DNA of 64,000 nucleotides. It comes from Pseudomonas abietaniphila. GTDB taxonomy: Bacteria > Pseudomonadota > Gammaproteobacteria > Pseudomonadales > Pseudomonadaceae. Positions 17,153 through 25,940 of the stretch are shown here, piece after piece. The stretch spans positions 186,001 to 250,000 of the forward strand of contig NZ_FNCO01000001.1 in NCBI RefSeq assembly GCF_900100795.1. Direction: 5' to 3'. Below the pieces are notes generated by a model, which saw only the letters and a list, made by a program, of their open reading frames with translations, made no database searches and was not told where the DNA came from. Every line of letters starts with the position of its first letter. The first letter of the stretch is position 1. Both the position numbers and the translations under genes were made by a program.

Positions 17153-18199
17153 ATGAACGGCAAACGTTGGCTGACCCTGTGCCTGGTGGCGGTTGTCCCG
17201 CCGCTGCTGGCAGCCCCTCCTGTCGATGTGCTGAGCCACCCGGCAACGCAGTCGGTGCAGGCGCTGCACGGCGTCATGCAGGCCATTACCCGTGCCGGGG
17301 ACCGATTGATCGCGGTGGGAGAGCGCGGCACAGTGCTGCTCTCTGATGACAACGGCGCGACCTGGCGTCAGGCGACGGTCCCGGTGAGCAGTACGCTGAC
17401 CGCCGTGCAGTTTGTAGGGCAGCAAGGCTGGGCGGTAGGGCATGCCGGTGTGGTGCTGCACAGCACAGATGGCGGTGAGCATTGGGCACGTCAGCTTGAC
17501 GGGCGCGCGGTGGCCGCACTGGAACTGAAGGCCGCGCGGCAGCAAGGCGACGAACGTCGGCTCGCGGCTGCACGGCAAGGGGTCACCGATGGCGCCGATA
17601 AGCCGCTCCTGGCCCTCAGTTTCACCGACGCGCTCAACGGCATCGTGGTGGGCGCCTACGGGATGGCGCTGATCACGCGCGACGGCGGTCAGACGTGGTC
17701 ATCGCTCGCGGGACGTCTGCCTAATCCTCAGGGGCTGCACCTGTACGCCGTCGCACAAACCGGCCATCACGTTTATGTGGCGGGTGAACAGGGCCTGTTT
17801 CTGCGCTCTCTCGACCAAGGCGAACATTTCGAGGCGGTCGACACGCCCTATGAGGGCAGTTATTTCACCCTCGCCGTGCAGAGCGATGGCTCCGTCTGGG
17901 TCGCGGGCCTTCGCGGCAAGGTTTTCCGTGTCGCCAATGACGGACAGACTTTCGTCGAGGTGGTGAACCCACTTCCCGTTTCCATCAACGATATGCGTTT
18001 GCTCGGTCAGCAACTTGTACTGGTCAACCAGGCCGGCGGTGTGTTGCAGGCATCGGCCGATCGTACCCACCTGGCTCCACTCGCGCTGCCACCCGGACCA
18101 CCCCTGACCTCGATAGCCCAGGCGGCCGACGGCACCCTGGTGGGTGCAGGTTTTGCCGGACCCGCGCGCCTGGTCACGCCCTTGAACGCTGCGGAGTAA
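17153..18199 (+). CDS. YCF48/BNR-repeat beta-propeller protein
   Basis: The 348-residue secreted protein has a signal peptide (about residues 1-21). Repeated blades include SDDNGATWRQATVP, HSTDGGEHWARQL, TRDGGQTWSSL and RSLDQGEHFEAVD, the BNR/YCF48 pattern. Proteins of this kind accompany DUF1302, DUF1329 and RND genes and probably act as periplasmic adaptors. The start at 17153 is 1 base after the previous stop, suggesting translational coupling. The next gene, RND, starts 4 bases after its stop. Confidence 0.85.
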   Translation: MNGKRWLTLCLVAVVPPLLAAPPVDVLSHPATQSVQALHGVMQAITRAGDRLIAVGERGTVLLSDDNGATWRQATVPVSSTLTAVQFVGQQGWAVGHAGVVLHSTDGGEHWARQLDGRAVAALELKAARQQGDERRLAAARQGVTDGADKPLLALSFTDALNGIVVGAYGMALITRDGGQTWSSLAGRLPNPQGLHLYAVAQTGHHVYVAGEQGLFLRSLDQGEHFEAVDTPYEGSYFTLAVQSDGSVWVAGLRGKVFRVANDGQTFVEVVNPLPVSINDMRLLGQQLVLVNQAGGVLQASADRTHLAPLALPPGPPLTSIAQAADGTLVGAGFAGPARLVTPLNAAE

Positions 18200-18203
18200 G
18201 CCC

Positions 18204-20675
18204 ATGCATGCCGCGAACCCACCAGGCTCGATGCCCTTGAATGGCAACCTTGCCGATTTCGATCAGCGCTCTGGCTCTCTGCTTGAGCGAGCCCTGTTTA
18301 ATCACCGTCGCATTGTCCTCCTGCTTTGCCTGTTGGTGACGGTGCTGTTGGGCTGGCAAGCCACACGGCTTGAGCTCAATGCCAGCTTTGAAAAGATGAT
18401 CCCGACCGATCACCCCTTCATCGCCAACTATCTGCAGCACCGCCAGGAGCTTTCGGGGCTGGGTAATGCCGTGCGCATTGCGGTCATCAATACCCGCGGA
18501 GGCATCTATGACGCACATTATCTGGAGACCCTGCAGAAGCTTAACGATGCCGTCTACCTGCTGCCGGGCGTGGACCGTGCCTTCATGAAGTCGCTGTGGA
18601 CGCCCGCCACCCGATGGGTAGGCGTCACCGAAGAAGGGCTGGAAGGCGGGCCGGTCATTCCTGACGGGTATGACGGTTCCGCCGCCAGTCTGGATGCACT
18701 CAAGCGCAATATCGAACGCTCCAACGAGATCGGGCAGTTGGTGGCATTCGACCAGCAGTCGAGCATCATCTACGTACCTTTGCTGACCACCACTGCCGAT
18801 GGCAGACCGCTGGATTACACGGTGCTCTCGCAGCAACTGGAGGCGCTTCGGGCGCAGTACCAAGATTCATCCATCGAGATTCGCATCACCGGGTTCGCCA
18901 AGGTGGTCGGGGATCTGATTCAGGGGCTCAGGCAGATCCTGCTGTTCTTCGGCGCGGCCATCGCCATCACCGCAGCGGTGCTCTACTGGTACACCCGGTG
19001 CCTGCGCAGCACGGTATTGGTGATGAGTTGTTCGCTGGTGGCGGTGGTCTGGCAGTTGGGCCTGCTCCCGCTGCTCGGGTTCGAGCTGGACCCATATTCG
19101 GTGCTGGTGCCCTTTCTGATTTTCGCCATCGGCATGAGCCATGGCGCACAGAAAATGAACGGGATCATGCAGGACATCGGCCGGGGCATGCACCGGCTGG
19201 TGGCCGCGCGTTTTACCTTCCGCCGCTTGTTTCTGGCCGGACTGACGGCACTGCTGTGTGACGCGGTGGGCTTTGCGGTGCTGATGATCATCAAGATTCA
19301 GGTCATACAGGACCTCGCGGTCATTGCCAGTATCGGCGTGGCGGTGCTGATCTTCACCAATCTGATTCTGCTACCGGTTCTGCTGTCCTATCTGGGCGTG
19401 AGCGCAGTGGCTGCCAAGCGCAGCCTTCGCAGTGAGGAGGCCGACATGGCGGGCGCGGCGCGCCATCCCGCCTGGCGTTTCCTCGACCTTTTCACGCAGC
19501 GACGCTGGGCAGCGACTTGCGTGCTAGTCGCGTCCGTTCTGGCCGTGGCGGGTTATCTGGTGAGCCTGCACCTCAAGGTGGGCGACCTGGACGCCGGCGC
19601 CCCAGAGTTACGCGCCGACTCACGTTACAACCAGGACAATGCCTATCTGACGCAGCACTACGGTGCCAGCAGCGATGTCTTTGCGGTCATGGTCAAGACG
19701 GCTCCGGGGGGCTGCTCCAGCTACGACACGTTGCAACGGGTCGATAACCTGGACTGGCAGTTGCGCGGGCTCCCGGGCGTGGATTCCACCAACTCGCTGG
19801 CGCTGCTCAACCGTCGGGTGCTGGTGGGCTTGTCCGAGGGCAACCCCAAATGGTACGAGCTGCTCAACAACCAGGCGACCCTCAACATGGTCACGGCCGG
19901 GGCGCCGCGAGGTCTGTACAACGAAGACTGCAGTCTGCTGACGCTGTACGCCTTCCTGACCGATCACAAAGCAGACACCCTGGAACGCGTGGTCTCCAGT
20001 GTCCAGGGCTTCGCGAGAGAAAACGACAGCGACCAGGCGCAGTTCCTGCTGGCGGCCGGCAGCTCGGGCATCGAAGCGGCCACCAATATCGTGGTCAAAC
20101 AGGCCAGCCACGAGATGCTCTGGTGGGTCTACGGCGCAGTCTGTCTGCTTTGCCTGGTGACGTTCCGCAGCTGGCGGGCCGTCCTCTGCGCGGTCTTGCC
20201 ACTGATGCTCACGTCCATCCTTTGCGAAGCACTGATGGTCTGGCTAGGGATCGGGGTGAAGGTGGCGACGTTGCCGGTCATTGCCCTTGGCGTGGGCATT
20301 GGCGTGGACTACGCACTGTATGTGATGAGCATTGTGCTGGCCGAGATGCGCCGTGGGTCGAGCCTGTCCCAGGCCTATTACCAAGCGCTGCAGTTCACCG
20401 GGAAGGTCGTAATGCTGACCGGCGTGACGCTAGCAATCGGTGTCGGCACCTGGATGTTTTCGCCTATCAAGTTCCAGGCGGACATGGGCGTGCTGCTGGC
20501 CTTCATGTTTGTCTGGAACATGGTCGGCGCGCTAGTCCTTCTGCCCGCGCTGGCGTACTTCCTGCTGCCACAGCGGCAGGTGCGGGTGAGCACACCTGCG
20601 CCTGCGGCGTCCGTTACCCGGCCTTCGTCGAAGCGCAAGGCACTCCAGCGTCTGGAGGTGCGTCATGACAGCTGA
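18204..20675 (+). CDS. MMPL/RND-superfamily transporter
   Basis: The 823-residue inner-membrane protein has the HpnN/MMPL layout. A first membrane helix lies near residues 32-50, followed by a periplasmic loop (NASFEKMIPTDHPFI). Helices 2-6 fall near residues 235-400, then comes a second loop and a second helix set near residues 635-800. The segment ALGVGIGVDYALYVM fits the conserved RND helix 4/10 region. With DUF1302, DUF1329 and the YCF48-like protein it forms a proposed trans-envelope system for hydrophobic compounds, direction unknown. It overlaps the following MFS gene by 11 bases. Confidence 0.88.
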   Translation: MHAANPPGSMPLNGNLADFDQRSGSLLERALFNHRRIVLLLCLLVTVLLGWQATRLELNASFEKMIPTDHPFIANYLQHRQELSGLGNAVRIAVINTRGGIYDAHYLETLQKLNDAVYLLPGVDRAFMKSLWTPATRWVGVTEEGLEGGPVIPDGYDGSAASLDALKRNIERSNEIGQLVAFDQQSSIIYVPLLTTTADGRPLDYTVLSQQLEALRAQYQDSSIEIRITGFAKVVGDLIQGLRQILLFFGAAIAITAAVLYWYTRCLRSTVLVMSCSLVAVVWQLGLLPLLGFELDPYSVLVPFLIFAIGMSHGAQKMNGIMQDIGRGMHRLVAARFTFRRLFLAGLTALLCDAVGFAVLMIIKIQVIQDLAVIASIGVAVLIFTNLILLPVLLSYLGVSAVAAKRSLRSEEADMAGAARHPAWRFLDLFTQRRWAATCVLVASVLAVAGYLVSLHLKVGDLDAGAPELRADSRYNQDNAYLTQHYGASSDVFAVMVKTAPGGCSSYDTLQRVDNLDWQLRGLPGVDSTNSLALLNRRVLVGLSEGNPKWYELLNNQATLNMVTAGAPRGLYNEDCSLLTLYAFLTDHKADTLERVVSSVQGFARENDSDQAQFLLAAGSSGIEAATNIVVKQASHEMLWWVYGAVCLLCLVTFRSWRAVLCAVLPLMLTSILCEALMVWLGIGVKVATLPVIALGVGIGVDYALYVMSIVLAEMRRGSSLSQAYYQALQFTGKVVMLTGVTLAIGVGTWMFSPIKFQADMGVLLAFMFVWNMVGALVLLPALAYFLLPQRQVRVSTPAPAASVTRPSSKRKALQRLEVRHDS

Positions 20676-21843
20676 GCAACGCCCTGCGGGTCTGCCCCAA
20701 TCTGTGCTGTTGTTGCTGGGCAGTTGCCTGCCGGTGCTCGGTGCGGTGTTGCTGGCGCCGGTGCTGCCCCGCATGCAGGCGCACTTTGCCGATACCTCAG
20801 GTGCCGCTGTGCTGGTACCGGTCGCGCTGACGCTGCCCGCGCTGATGATTGCCGTCCTCGCGCCATTGGCCGGGATGATTGTTGATCATGTCGGGCGCAA
20901 GCCGCTGCTGCTCATGGCGATGCTGCTGTACACCGTTTGCGGCACCTTGCCGCTGTGGCTGGAGTCTTTGCAGGCGATCGTGATCAGTCGCGCGGGGATC
21001 GGACTGGCTGAAGCGGGGATCATGACCTGCTGCACCACGTTGATGGGCGACTACTACCGAGGCGGGCGACGGGAGCGATTGTTCGCCCTGCAAATGGTCG
21101 TGACCTCGTTGTCTGCCGCCGTGTTCATGGGGGTGGGTGGCTATCTCGGACAGGACAGCTGGCGCACGCCATTCACGTTGTATGCGGTCGGCCTGGTGTT
21201 TTTGCCGCTGATGGCGTTCTGGCTGTGGGAGCCCGTTTCGCAAAAGGCGTTTGAGCAAGGCGGGGCACCGATGCCCTGGCCGAGATTGCGGCCCCTGCTG
21301 GGTCTGGCCTTGTTGGCAGGGTTGAGCCTGCTCATCGTGCCCGTGCAAGCCGGTTATCTGCTCAATCTGTTGGGCGTGGACTCACCTCAACAGATCGGCA
21401 TGACCATGGGCGGTAACCAGCTGGGCGTCGTGCTGGGGGCGCTGAGTTTCCGGCTGATTGGCAGTACCCGCCCCGCGCGTTTATTGCTGCTGGCATTTGC
21501 ACTGGCCGGCATCGGCGGACTGCTCATGGCGGCGGCAGGATCACATCGGACGTTGTCGATGGCGGTCTTTATCAACGGCCTGGGCATTGGCCTGATGTTG
21601 CCAACGCTGATCACCCGGATCATGGCGCTGGTTGACTTCAACCAGCGGGGACGGGCGAGCGGATTCTTTACCGCCGCGATCTTCGCCGGTGAATTCATAA
21701 GCCCCCTGGCGGTGCTGATGATGACGCAGGGCGCCAGCTCGGCGCTGCCCACGGCGCTCGTCATCATTGGCGGCCTGCAATGCGTGATCGCGTTGTGCTG
21801 TTTGAAAATCTCCGCGCCGGTCGCGGTAGGAGAGCGGGCATGA
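20665..21843 (+). CDS. MFS transporter
   Basis: The 392-residue protein has 12 predicted membrane helices and the MFS loop 2-3 motif VDHVGRKPLL. It begins within the RND gene (11-base overlap) and its stop overlaps the next start (ATGA). It is thus translationally coupled in the catabolic operon. Possible roles are inner-membrane uptake of an aromatic acid released by the pathway or efflux of a toxic intermediate. The drug-proton-antiporter-like layout does not decide between them. Confidence 0.85.
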   Translation: MTAEQRPAGLPQSVLLLLGSCLPVLGAVLLAPVLPRMQAHFADTSGAAVLVPVALTLPALMIAVLAPLAGMIVDHVGRKPLLLMAMLLYTVCGTLPLWLESLQAIVISRAGIGLAEAGIMTCCTTLMGDYYRGGRRERLFALQMVVTSLSAAVFMGVGGYLGQDSWRTPFTLYAVGLVFLPLMAFWLWEPVSQKAFEQGGAPMPWPRLRPLLGLALLAGLSLLIVPVQAGYLLNLLGVDSPQQIGMTMGGNQLGVVLGALSFRLIGSTRPARLLLLAFALAGIGGLLMAAAGSHRTLSMAVFINGLGIGLMLPTLITRIMALVDFNQRGRASGFFTAAIFAGEFISPLAVLMMTQGASSALPTALVIIGGLQCVIALCCLKISAPVAVGERA

Positions 21844-22616
21844 ATCAGGACCTCTTCAGCCTGGCCGGCAAGACGGCACTGATTACCGGCGCGACGCGTG
21901 GCATCGGCTTGGCGATCGCTCGCGCGTACGGGCGGGCTGGAGCCCGTTTGGTGATCAGCAGCGAGAACATTGACGATTGCCGGCGCGTCGCCTCCACCTT
22001 ATCGCGCGAGGGAATCGACGCATGGCCGATGAGCGCTGATCTGGGGCAACAGGCCGACGTCAACGCGTTGGCCGATGCCGTCCTGGATCATTTCGGGGGG
22101 CTTGATGCGTTGGTGTGCAATGCCGGGGTTGCCCCGCACATGGGCCCGCTGGCGGCGGCTTGCGATCGAGATTGGGACACCACATTCACCATAAATCTGC
22201 GTAGCGCGCTGTGGCTGAGCACTGCCCTGATTCCTTCCATGGCCGCCCGTGGCGGGGGCAGTGTGGTGCTGATGGCCAGCATCGCGGGTGTGCGGGGAAA
22301 CAAGTCGCTGGGTCTTTATGGCTTGTCGAAAGCGGCACTGGCCCAACTGGCACGAAACCTTGCGGTGGAGTGGGGGCCCGCGAACGTCAGGGTCAACGCC
22401 ATCAGCCCCGGCGTCATTCAAACCGAATTCGCCCGACCCCTCACCGACGCTCCAGCCCTCTTGGAAAAACGCCTGGCGCTCACCCCCTTGCGGCGCGTTG
22501 GCACGCCTGAAGAAGTCGCCGGGATGGCGCTCTTATTGGTCACTCCAGCGGGCGGTTTCATGACGGGACAAAACTTCATCGTTGACGGTGGCACCACCAT
22601 TGGCGATGGCAATTGA
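21840..22616 (+). CDS. Short-chain dehydrogenase/reductase
   Basis: The 258-residue classical SDR has the cofactor motif GATRGIG near residue 17, NAG near residue 91, and the catalytic serine in LMASIAG followed by YGLSK (Y-x3-K). The C-terminal segment VDGGTTIGDG is typical. It would oxidise or reduce a hydroxyl/keto group of a pathway intermediate with NAD(P). The start ATG overlaps the MFS stop (ATGA); an upstream in-frame start would run into the MFS gene and lacks a ribosome site. Confidence 0.9.
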   Translation: MNQDLFSLAGKTALITGATRGIGLAIARAYGRAGARLVISSENIDDCRRVASTLSREGIDAWPMSADLGQQADVNALADAVLDHFGGLDALVCNAGVAPHMGPLAAACDRDWDTTFTINLRSALWLSTALIPSMAARGGGSVVLMASIAGVRGNKSLGLYGLSKAALAQLARNLAVEWGPANVRVNAISPGVIQTEFARPLTDAPALLEKRLALTPLRRVGTPEEVAGMALLLVTPAGGFMTGQNFIVDGGTTIGDGN

Positions 22617-22630
22617 ATAAGGACGGCCAC

Positions 22631-23194
22631 ATGAATCAATTACCTGCCTTCAAACGCGTTGTCACCGGACACACCCCCGATGGAAAGGCCACCGTGAGTC
22701 ATTGCGCGGCGGCGCCCAACACCTTTGCGCTGAAGTCCGTGCCGGGCACCGTGTTTCATGAAATCTGGAGCACCGGGTCCAGCCCGGCGATGATCGACAA
22801 CGGCGACGATCCCACCGCGCGTCCCTTGCACTTGAGTCCTGATCCACTGGGCAGCCTGATTCGAGTCGTGGACATCCCGCCCGACAGCGTGCAGAACGCG
22901 GTCAGCGACGAGGCCGCCGCGGCTGCCTTCGCCGAAATCGGCCAGGCGCACGCGGGAACGGGACACGCTGACGCTCGCCACAAGCTGATGCACCGCACCG
23001 AAACGGTGGATTACGGCATCGTCACCGAGGGCGAAGTGTGGCTGGTGCTGGACAACGAGGACGTGCATCTGCGTCGAGGCGACGTGGTGGTCCAGCGCGG
23101 CACGAACCATGCCTGGAGCAACCGGACCGATGCCATGGCCCGCATGGTGTTCATCCTCCTCGATGGTCAGTTCGCGCAGGAGCTGCAGCCATGA
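22631..23194 (+). CDS. Single-domain cupin protein
   Basis: The 187-residue protein has one cupin barrel in its C-terminal half (HRTETVDYGIVTEGEVWL, then LRRGDVVVQRGTNHAW). The first motif has E and the second an H, but the usual HxH is degenerate, so metal binding is uncertain. Similar cupins stand beside FAH and cyclase genes in aromatic clusters, without a settled function. An isomerase or decarboxylase role is possible. The ATG at 22631 follows AAGGA; its stop overlaps the next start (ATGA). Confidence 0.8.
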   Translation: MNQLPAFKRVVTGHTPDGKATVSHCAAAPNTFALKSVPGTVFHEIWSTGSSPAMIDNGDDPTARPLHLSPDPLGSLIRVVDIPPDSVQNAVSDEAAAAAFAEIGQAHAGTGHADARHKLMHRTETVDYGIVTEGEVWLVLDNEDVHLRRGDVVVQRGTNHAWSNRTDAMARMVFILLDGQFAQELQP

Positions 23195-24168
23195 AGCTGG
23201 CAACGCTGCGCGACGGCAGCCGTGACGGTTATCTGGTGGTGGTGTCCCGCAATTTGCAGCGAGCGATCGCCGCACCGATTGCAACGATGCGTGAGGCGAT
23301 AGAGGACTGGGCGCGATCCGAACCGGTGCTGAGGACCTTGTCCTCGGCGCTGGAGGCCGGTACCGCGGAAGGCGCCTTCGCGTTTGAACCGGCCAAGGCG
23401 ATGGCGCCGTTGCCCCGGGCCTACCAATGGTGCGATGGCTCGGCGTTCCTCAACCACGGCACTCTGATGCAGAAGGCTTTCAACCTTGAGCCTATCGAAG
23501 GTGCCGATCAGACGCCGTTGATGTATCAGGGCGCCGGCGATGACTTTCTCGGCGCGCAACAGGACATCTGTTTGCCGAGCGTCAGCCAGGGAATCGATTT
23601 CGAAGGCGAGTTCGGCGTGCTGGTCGATGACGTGCCTCTGGGCTGCTCGGCCCAGGACGCACTCAGCCATATCAAGCTGTTGGTGCAGATCAATGATGTC
23701 AGCCTTCGCGCCCTGGCGCCGCGCGAGATGAAAACCGGCTTTGGCTTTCTTCATGCCAAGCCATCCTCCGCCTTCGCGCCTGTTGCGGTGACCCCCGACG
23801 AACTGGGTGATGACTGGCGCGACGGGCGTGTGCAACTGCACCTGAATGTGGAGTGGAACGGCCAGTGGTTCGGCAACCCCCATGCCGGGGAGATGAATTT
23901 CAGCTTTGGGCAGCTGATTGCACACGCCGCCTTCACCCGCAAGCTGGGGGCGGGCACGTTGATCGGGTCGGGCACGATCTCCAACAGGGATCGGTCCGCC
24001 GGTTCTGCGTGCATCGCCGAGCGACGCGCCATTGAAATGATCGACCACGGCGGCGCGCGGACGTCCTTCATGCAATTTGGCGACCGCGTGAAAATGGAGG
24101 TGTTGGGCGCAGACGGTCAGTCGGTGTTTGGCGCTATCGATCAGCGCATCGTGCAAGCCAACGGCTGA
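23191..24168 (+). CDS. Fumarylacetoacetate hydrolase-family protein
   Basis: The 325-residue FAH-family protein has metal-site motifs in IDFEGEFGVLVDD (the ExE pair) and later KTGFGFLHAKPSS and GTISNRD. The family covers acylpyruvate hydrolases, 2-keto-4-pentenoate hydratases and decarboxylase/isomerases. All handle 1,3- or 2,4-dicarbonyl products of ring cleavage. The N-terminus (MKLATLRDGSRDGYLVVV) resembles the fumarylacetoacetase-like subgroup. It would act after extradiol cleavage and C-C hydrolysis. Start and previous stop overlap as ATGA. Confidence 0.88.
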   Translation: MKLATLRDGSRDGYLVVVSRNLQRAIAAPIATMREAIEDWARSEPVLRTLSSALEAGTAEGAFAFEPAKAMAPLPRAYQWCDGSAFLNHGTLMQKAFNLEPIEGADQTPLMYQGAGDDFLGAQQDICLPSVSQGIDFEGEFGVLVDDVPLGCSAQDALSHIKLLVQINDVSLRALAPREMKTGFGFLHAKPSSAFAPVAVTPDELGDDWRDGRVQLHLNVEWNGQWFGNPHAGEMNFSFGQLIAHAAFTRKLGAGTLIGSGTISNRDRSAGSACIAERRAIEMIDHGGARTSFMQFGDRVKMEVLGADGQSVFGAIDQRIVQANG

Positions 24169-24177
24169 GGGGCTTCC

Positions 24178-25143
24178 ATGCGTGTATTGATAACCGGTGC
24201 CAATGGTTTTATTGGTCGACACCTGACGCTGCAGTTGCTCACGCGCGCTGCCATTAGTGGTAGAGCGATCAATACGCTGCTGCTGCTCGATGCCCATCTT
24301 GAGGGTTTCCCGCCCGATTCGCGGATTCGATTGCACAAAGGCAGCATCACCGACGCCGCCTTGATCCGACGAGTCTTGGCGGACGGTGTCGACGTCGTGT
24401 TCCATCTGGTGAGTCTGCCGGGCGGCGCGGCCGAGCAGGACTACGACGTGGGCTACCAGGTCAACTTGATGGCGAGCCTGGAGCTGCTGGACCAACTGCG
24501 CCGTCAGCCTCGGCCGCCGGTCCTGGTGTACGCCAGCAGCGTCGCGGTGTACGGCGCCCAGCTGCCTGACCGCATGGGTGAGGATGCGCCTGCCCATCCT
24601 CAGATGTCGTACGGGACGCACAAACTGATGGTCGAGATGGCGCTTCGCGATCTGGCCCGGCGGGGCGAGGTCGACGGTCGCGCGTTGCGATTGCCCGGCA
24701 TCGTCGCGCGCCCAAGGCAACCCAATGGACTGCGCTCGGCGTTCATGAGTGATCTTTTGCAGGCCTACGCCGCCGGTGAAGCTTACATCTGTCCGGTCAG
24801 TGCGCAAGCGACCGCCTGGTGGATGTCCGCTTACTGCTGCGTCAGCAACCTGATTCATGCCGCAGAGCTGTCGTCGCTGTTGCTAGACACCGAGCGGGTC
24901 TGGCAGCTACCTGTGCTTCGTCTTTCCATTGAGCAAGTCATCGATGCACTGGCTACCCGGTTTGGAGAAGCGGGGCGGGCACGCATCTCGTTCGAGCCCG
25001 ATGCCGACCTCCAGGCGCTGTTTGGCGCAATGCCAGCGCTCAAAACACCCCAGGCTCGCGCTGCCGGTTTTTGCCACGACGGCAACGCCGGCGCGCTGAT
25101 TCGCAATGCCCTTAATCTGACTGCCATGAGGAAAACGCTGTGA
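24178..25143 (+). CDS. NAD-dependent epimerase/dehydratase-family protein (DenD-like)
   Basis: The 321-residue extended SDR has the Rossmann motif GANGFIG at residues 7-13, the catalytic serine pair YASSVAVYG, and Y-x3-K in YGTHK. The segment RLPGIVARP and overall length resemble D-erythronate dehydrogenase-type proteins. In this operon it might oxidise a hydroxy acid or reduce a keto group. Four cysteines near residues 204-222 (ICPVS, YCCVS) are unusual. The downstream cyclase gene starts inside its stop codon (GTGA). Confidence 0.82.
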   Translation: MRVLITGANGFIGRHLTLQLLTRAAISGRAINTLLLLDAHLEGFPPDSRIRLHKGSITDAALIRRVLADGVDVVFHLVSLPGGAAEQDYDVGYQVNLMASLELLDQLRRQPRPPVLVYASSVAVYGAQLPDRMGEDAPAHPQMSYGTHKLMVEMALRDLARRGEVDGRALRLPGIVARPRQPNGLRSAFMSDLLQAYAAGEAYICPVSAQATAWWMSAYCCVSNLIHAAELSSLLLDTERVWQLPVLRLSIEQVIDALATRFGEAGRARISFEPDADLQALFGAMPALKTPQARAAGFCHDGNAGALIRNALNLTAMRKTL

Positions 25144-25940
25144 GCACTACCAAGCGCCGTCTGGTCGACCTGTCCGTCACCCTCGAAAACAACCCCTACA
25201 CTGATCCGCCACCGCTGCTGCCAAAAATCGAGTACATGGACCATCAGCAAGGGTGGCCTGAAATGGCCGCGATGTTCCCGGGGTTGCGGCTGGATCAGAT
25301 GCCCGGCAATGAGTCCTGGGCAGCGGAACGTCTGCAGATCACCACGCACAGCGGGACACACATGGATGCGCCCTGGCACTACGCGTCGACCACGGACGGC
25401 GGCCATCCCGCGTGGGGCATTGATGAGCTGCCGCTGGAGTGGTGCCTGCAACCCGGTGTAAAGCTTGATTTTCGTCACTTGCCTGATGGCCACATTGTCA
25501 CTGCGCGCGAGATCGAGGAGGAACTGGCCCGCATCGGCCACGACCTTCAACCGCTGGACATCGTGCTCATCAACACCCGTGCCGGCGCCTTGTTCGGTCA
25601 ACCAGGCTATCTGGACGCAGGCGTGGGAATGGGCCGCGAAGCCACGATGTACCTGTTGGAGCGCGGGGTTCGGGTGGTCGGGACAGACGCCTGGAGTTGG
25701 GACGCCCCGTTCAAGTACACCCGTGAGCGTTTTGCCCGGACAGGCGATGCCGCGATTATCTGGGAAGGGCACAAAGCGGGCCGGGACATCGGTTATGGCC
25801 AAATGGAGAAACTGGCCAATCTCGAGCAGCTGCCAGCCCATGGTTTTCAGGTCTCCTGTTTTCCCTACAAGATCAAGCATGCATCGGCCGGGTTCGTCCG
25901 TGCGGTGGCGATATTCGACGAGCCGGTGATGTCGCCATGA
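25140..25940 (+). CDS. Cyclase-family protein (kynurenine-formamidase fold)
   Basis: The 266-residue protein has the family motif HSGTHMDAPWH near residue 77 (HxGTHxDxPxH), which binds the metal. The family includes kynurenine formamidase and metal-dependent hydrolases that open cyclic esters or amides. Here it could hydrolyse a lactone made by the pathway. It starts with GTG overlapping the previous stop, and its own end overlaps the vanA-like start (ATGA). These overlaps bind it firmly to the operon. Confidence 0.88.
   Translation: MSTTKRRLVDLSVTLENNPYTDPPPLLPKIEYMDHQQGWPEMAAMFPGLRLDQMPGNESWAAERLQITTHSGTHMDAPWHYASTTDGGHPAWGIDELPLEWCLQPGVKLDFRHLPDGHIVTAREIEEELARIGHDLQPLDIVLINTRAGALFGQPGYLDAGVGMGREATMYLLERGVRVVGTDAWSWDAPFKYTRERFARTGDAAIIWEGHKAGRDIGYGQMEKLANLEQLPAHGFQVSCFPYKIKHASAGFVRAVAIFDEPVMSP

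Noticed and set aside
23167..24858. 563-codon antisense frame across the FAH and epimerase genes
   Set aside because: It mirrors well-supported coding genes with overlapping starts and stops. Its composition (arginine, glutamine and histidine rich) is typical of antisense shadow.
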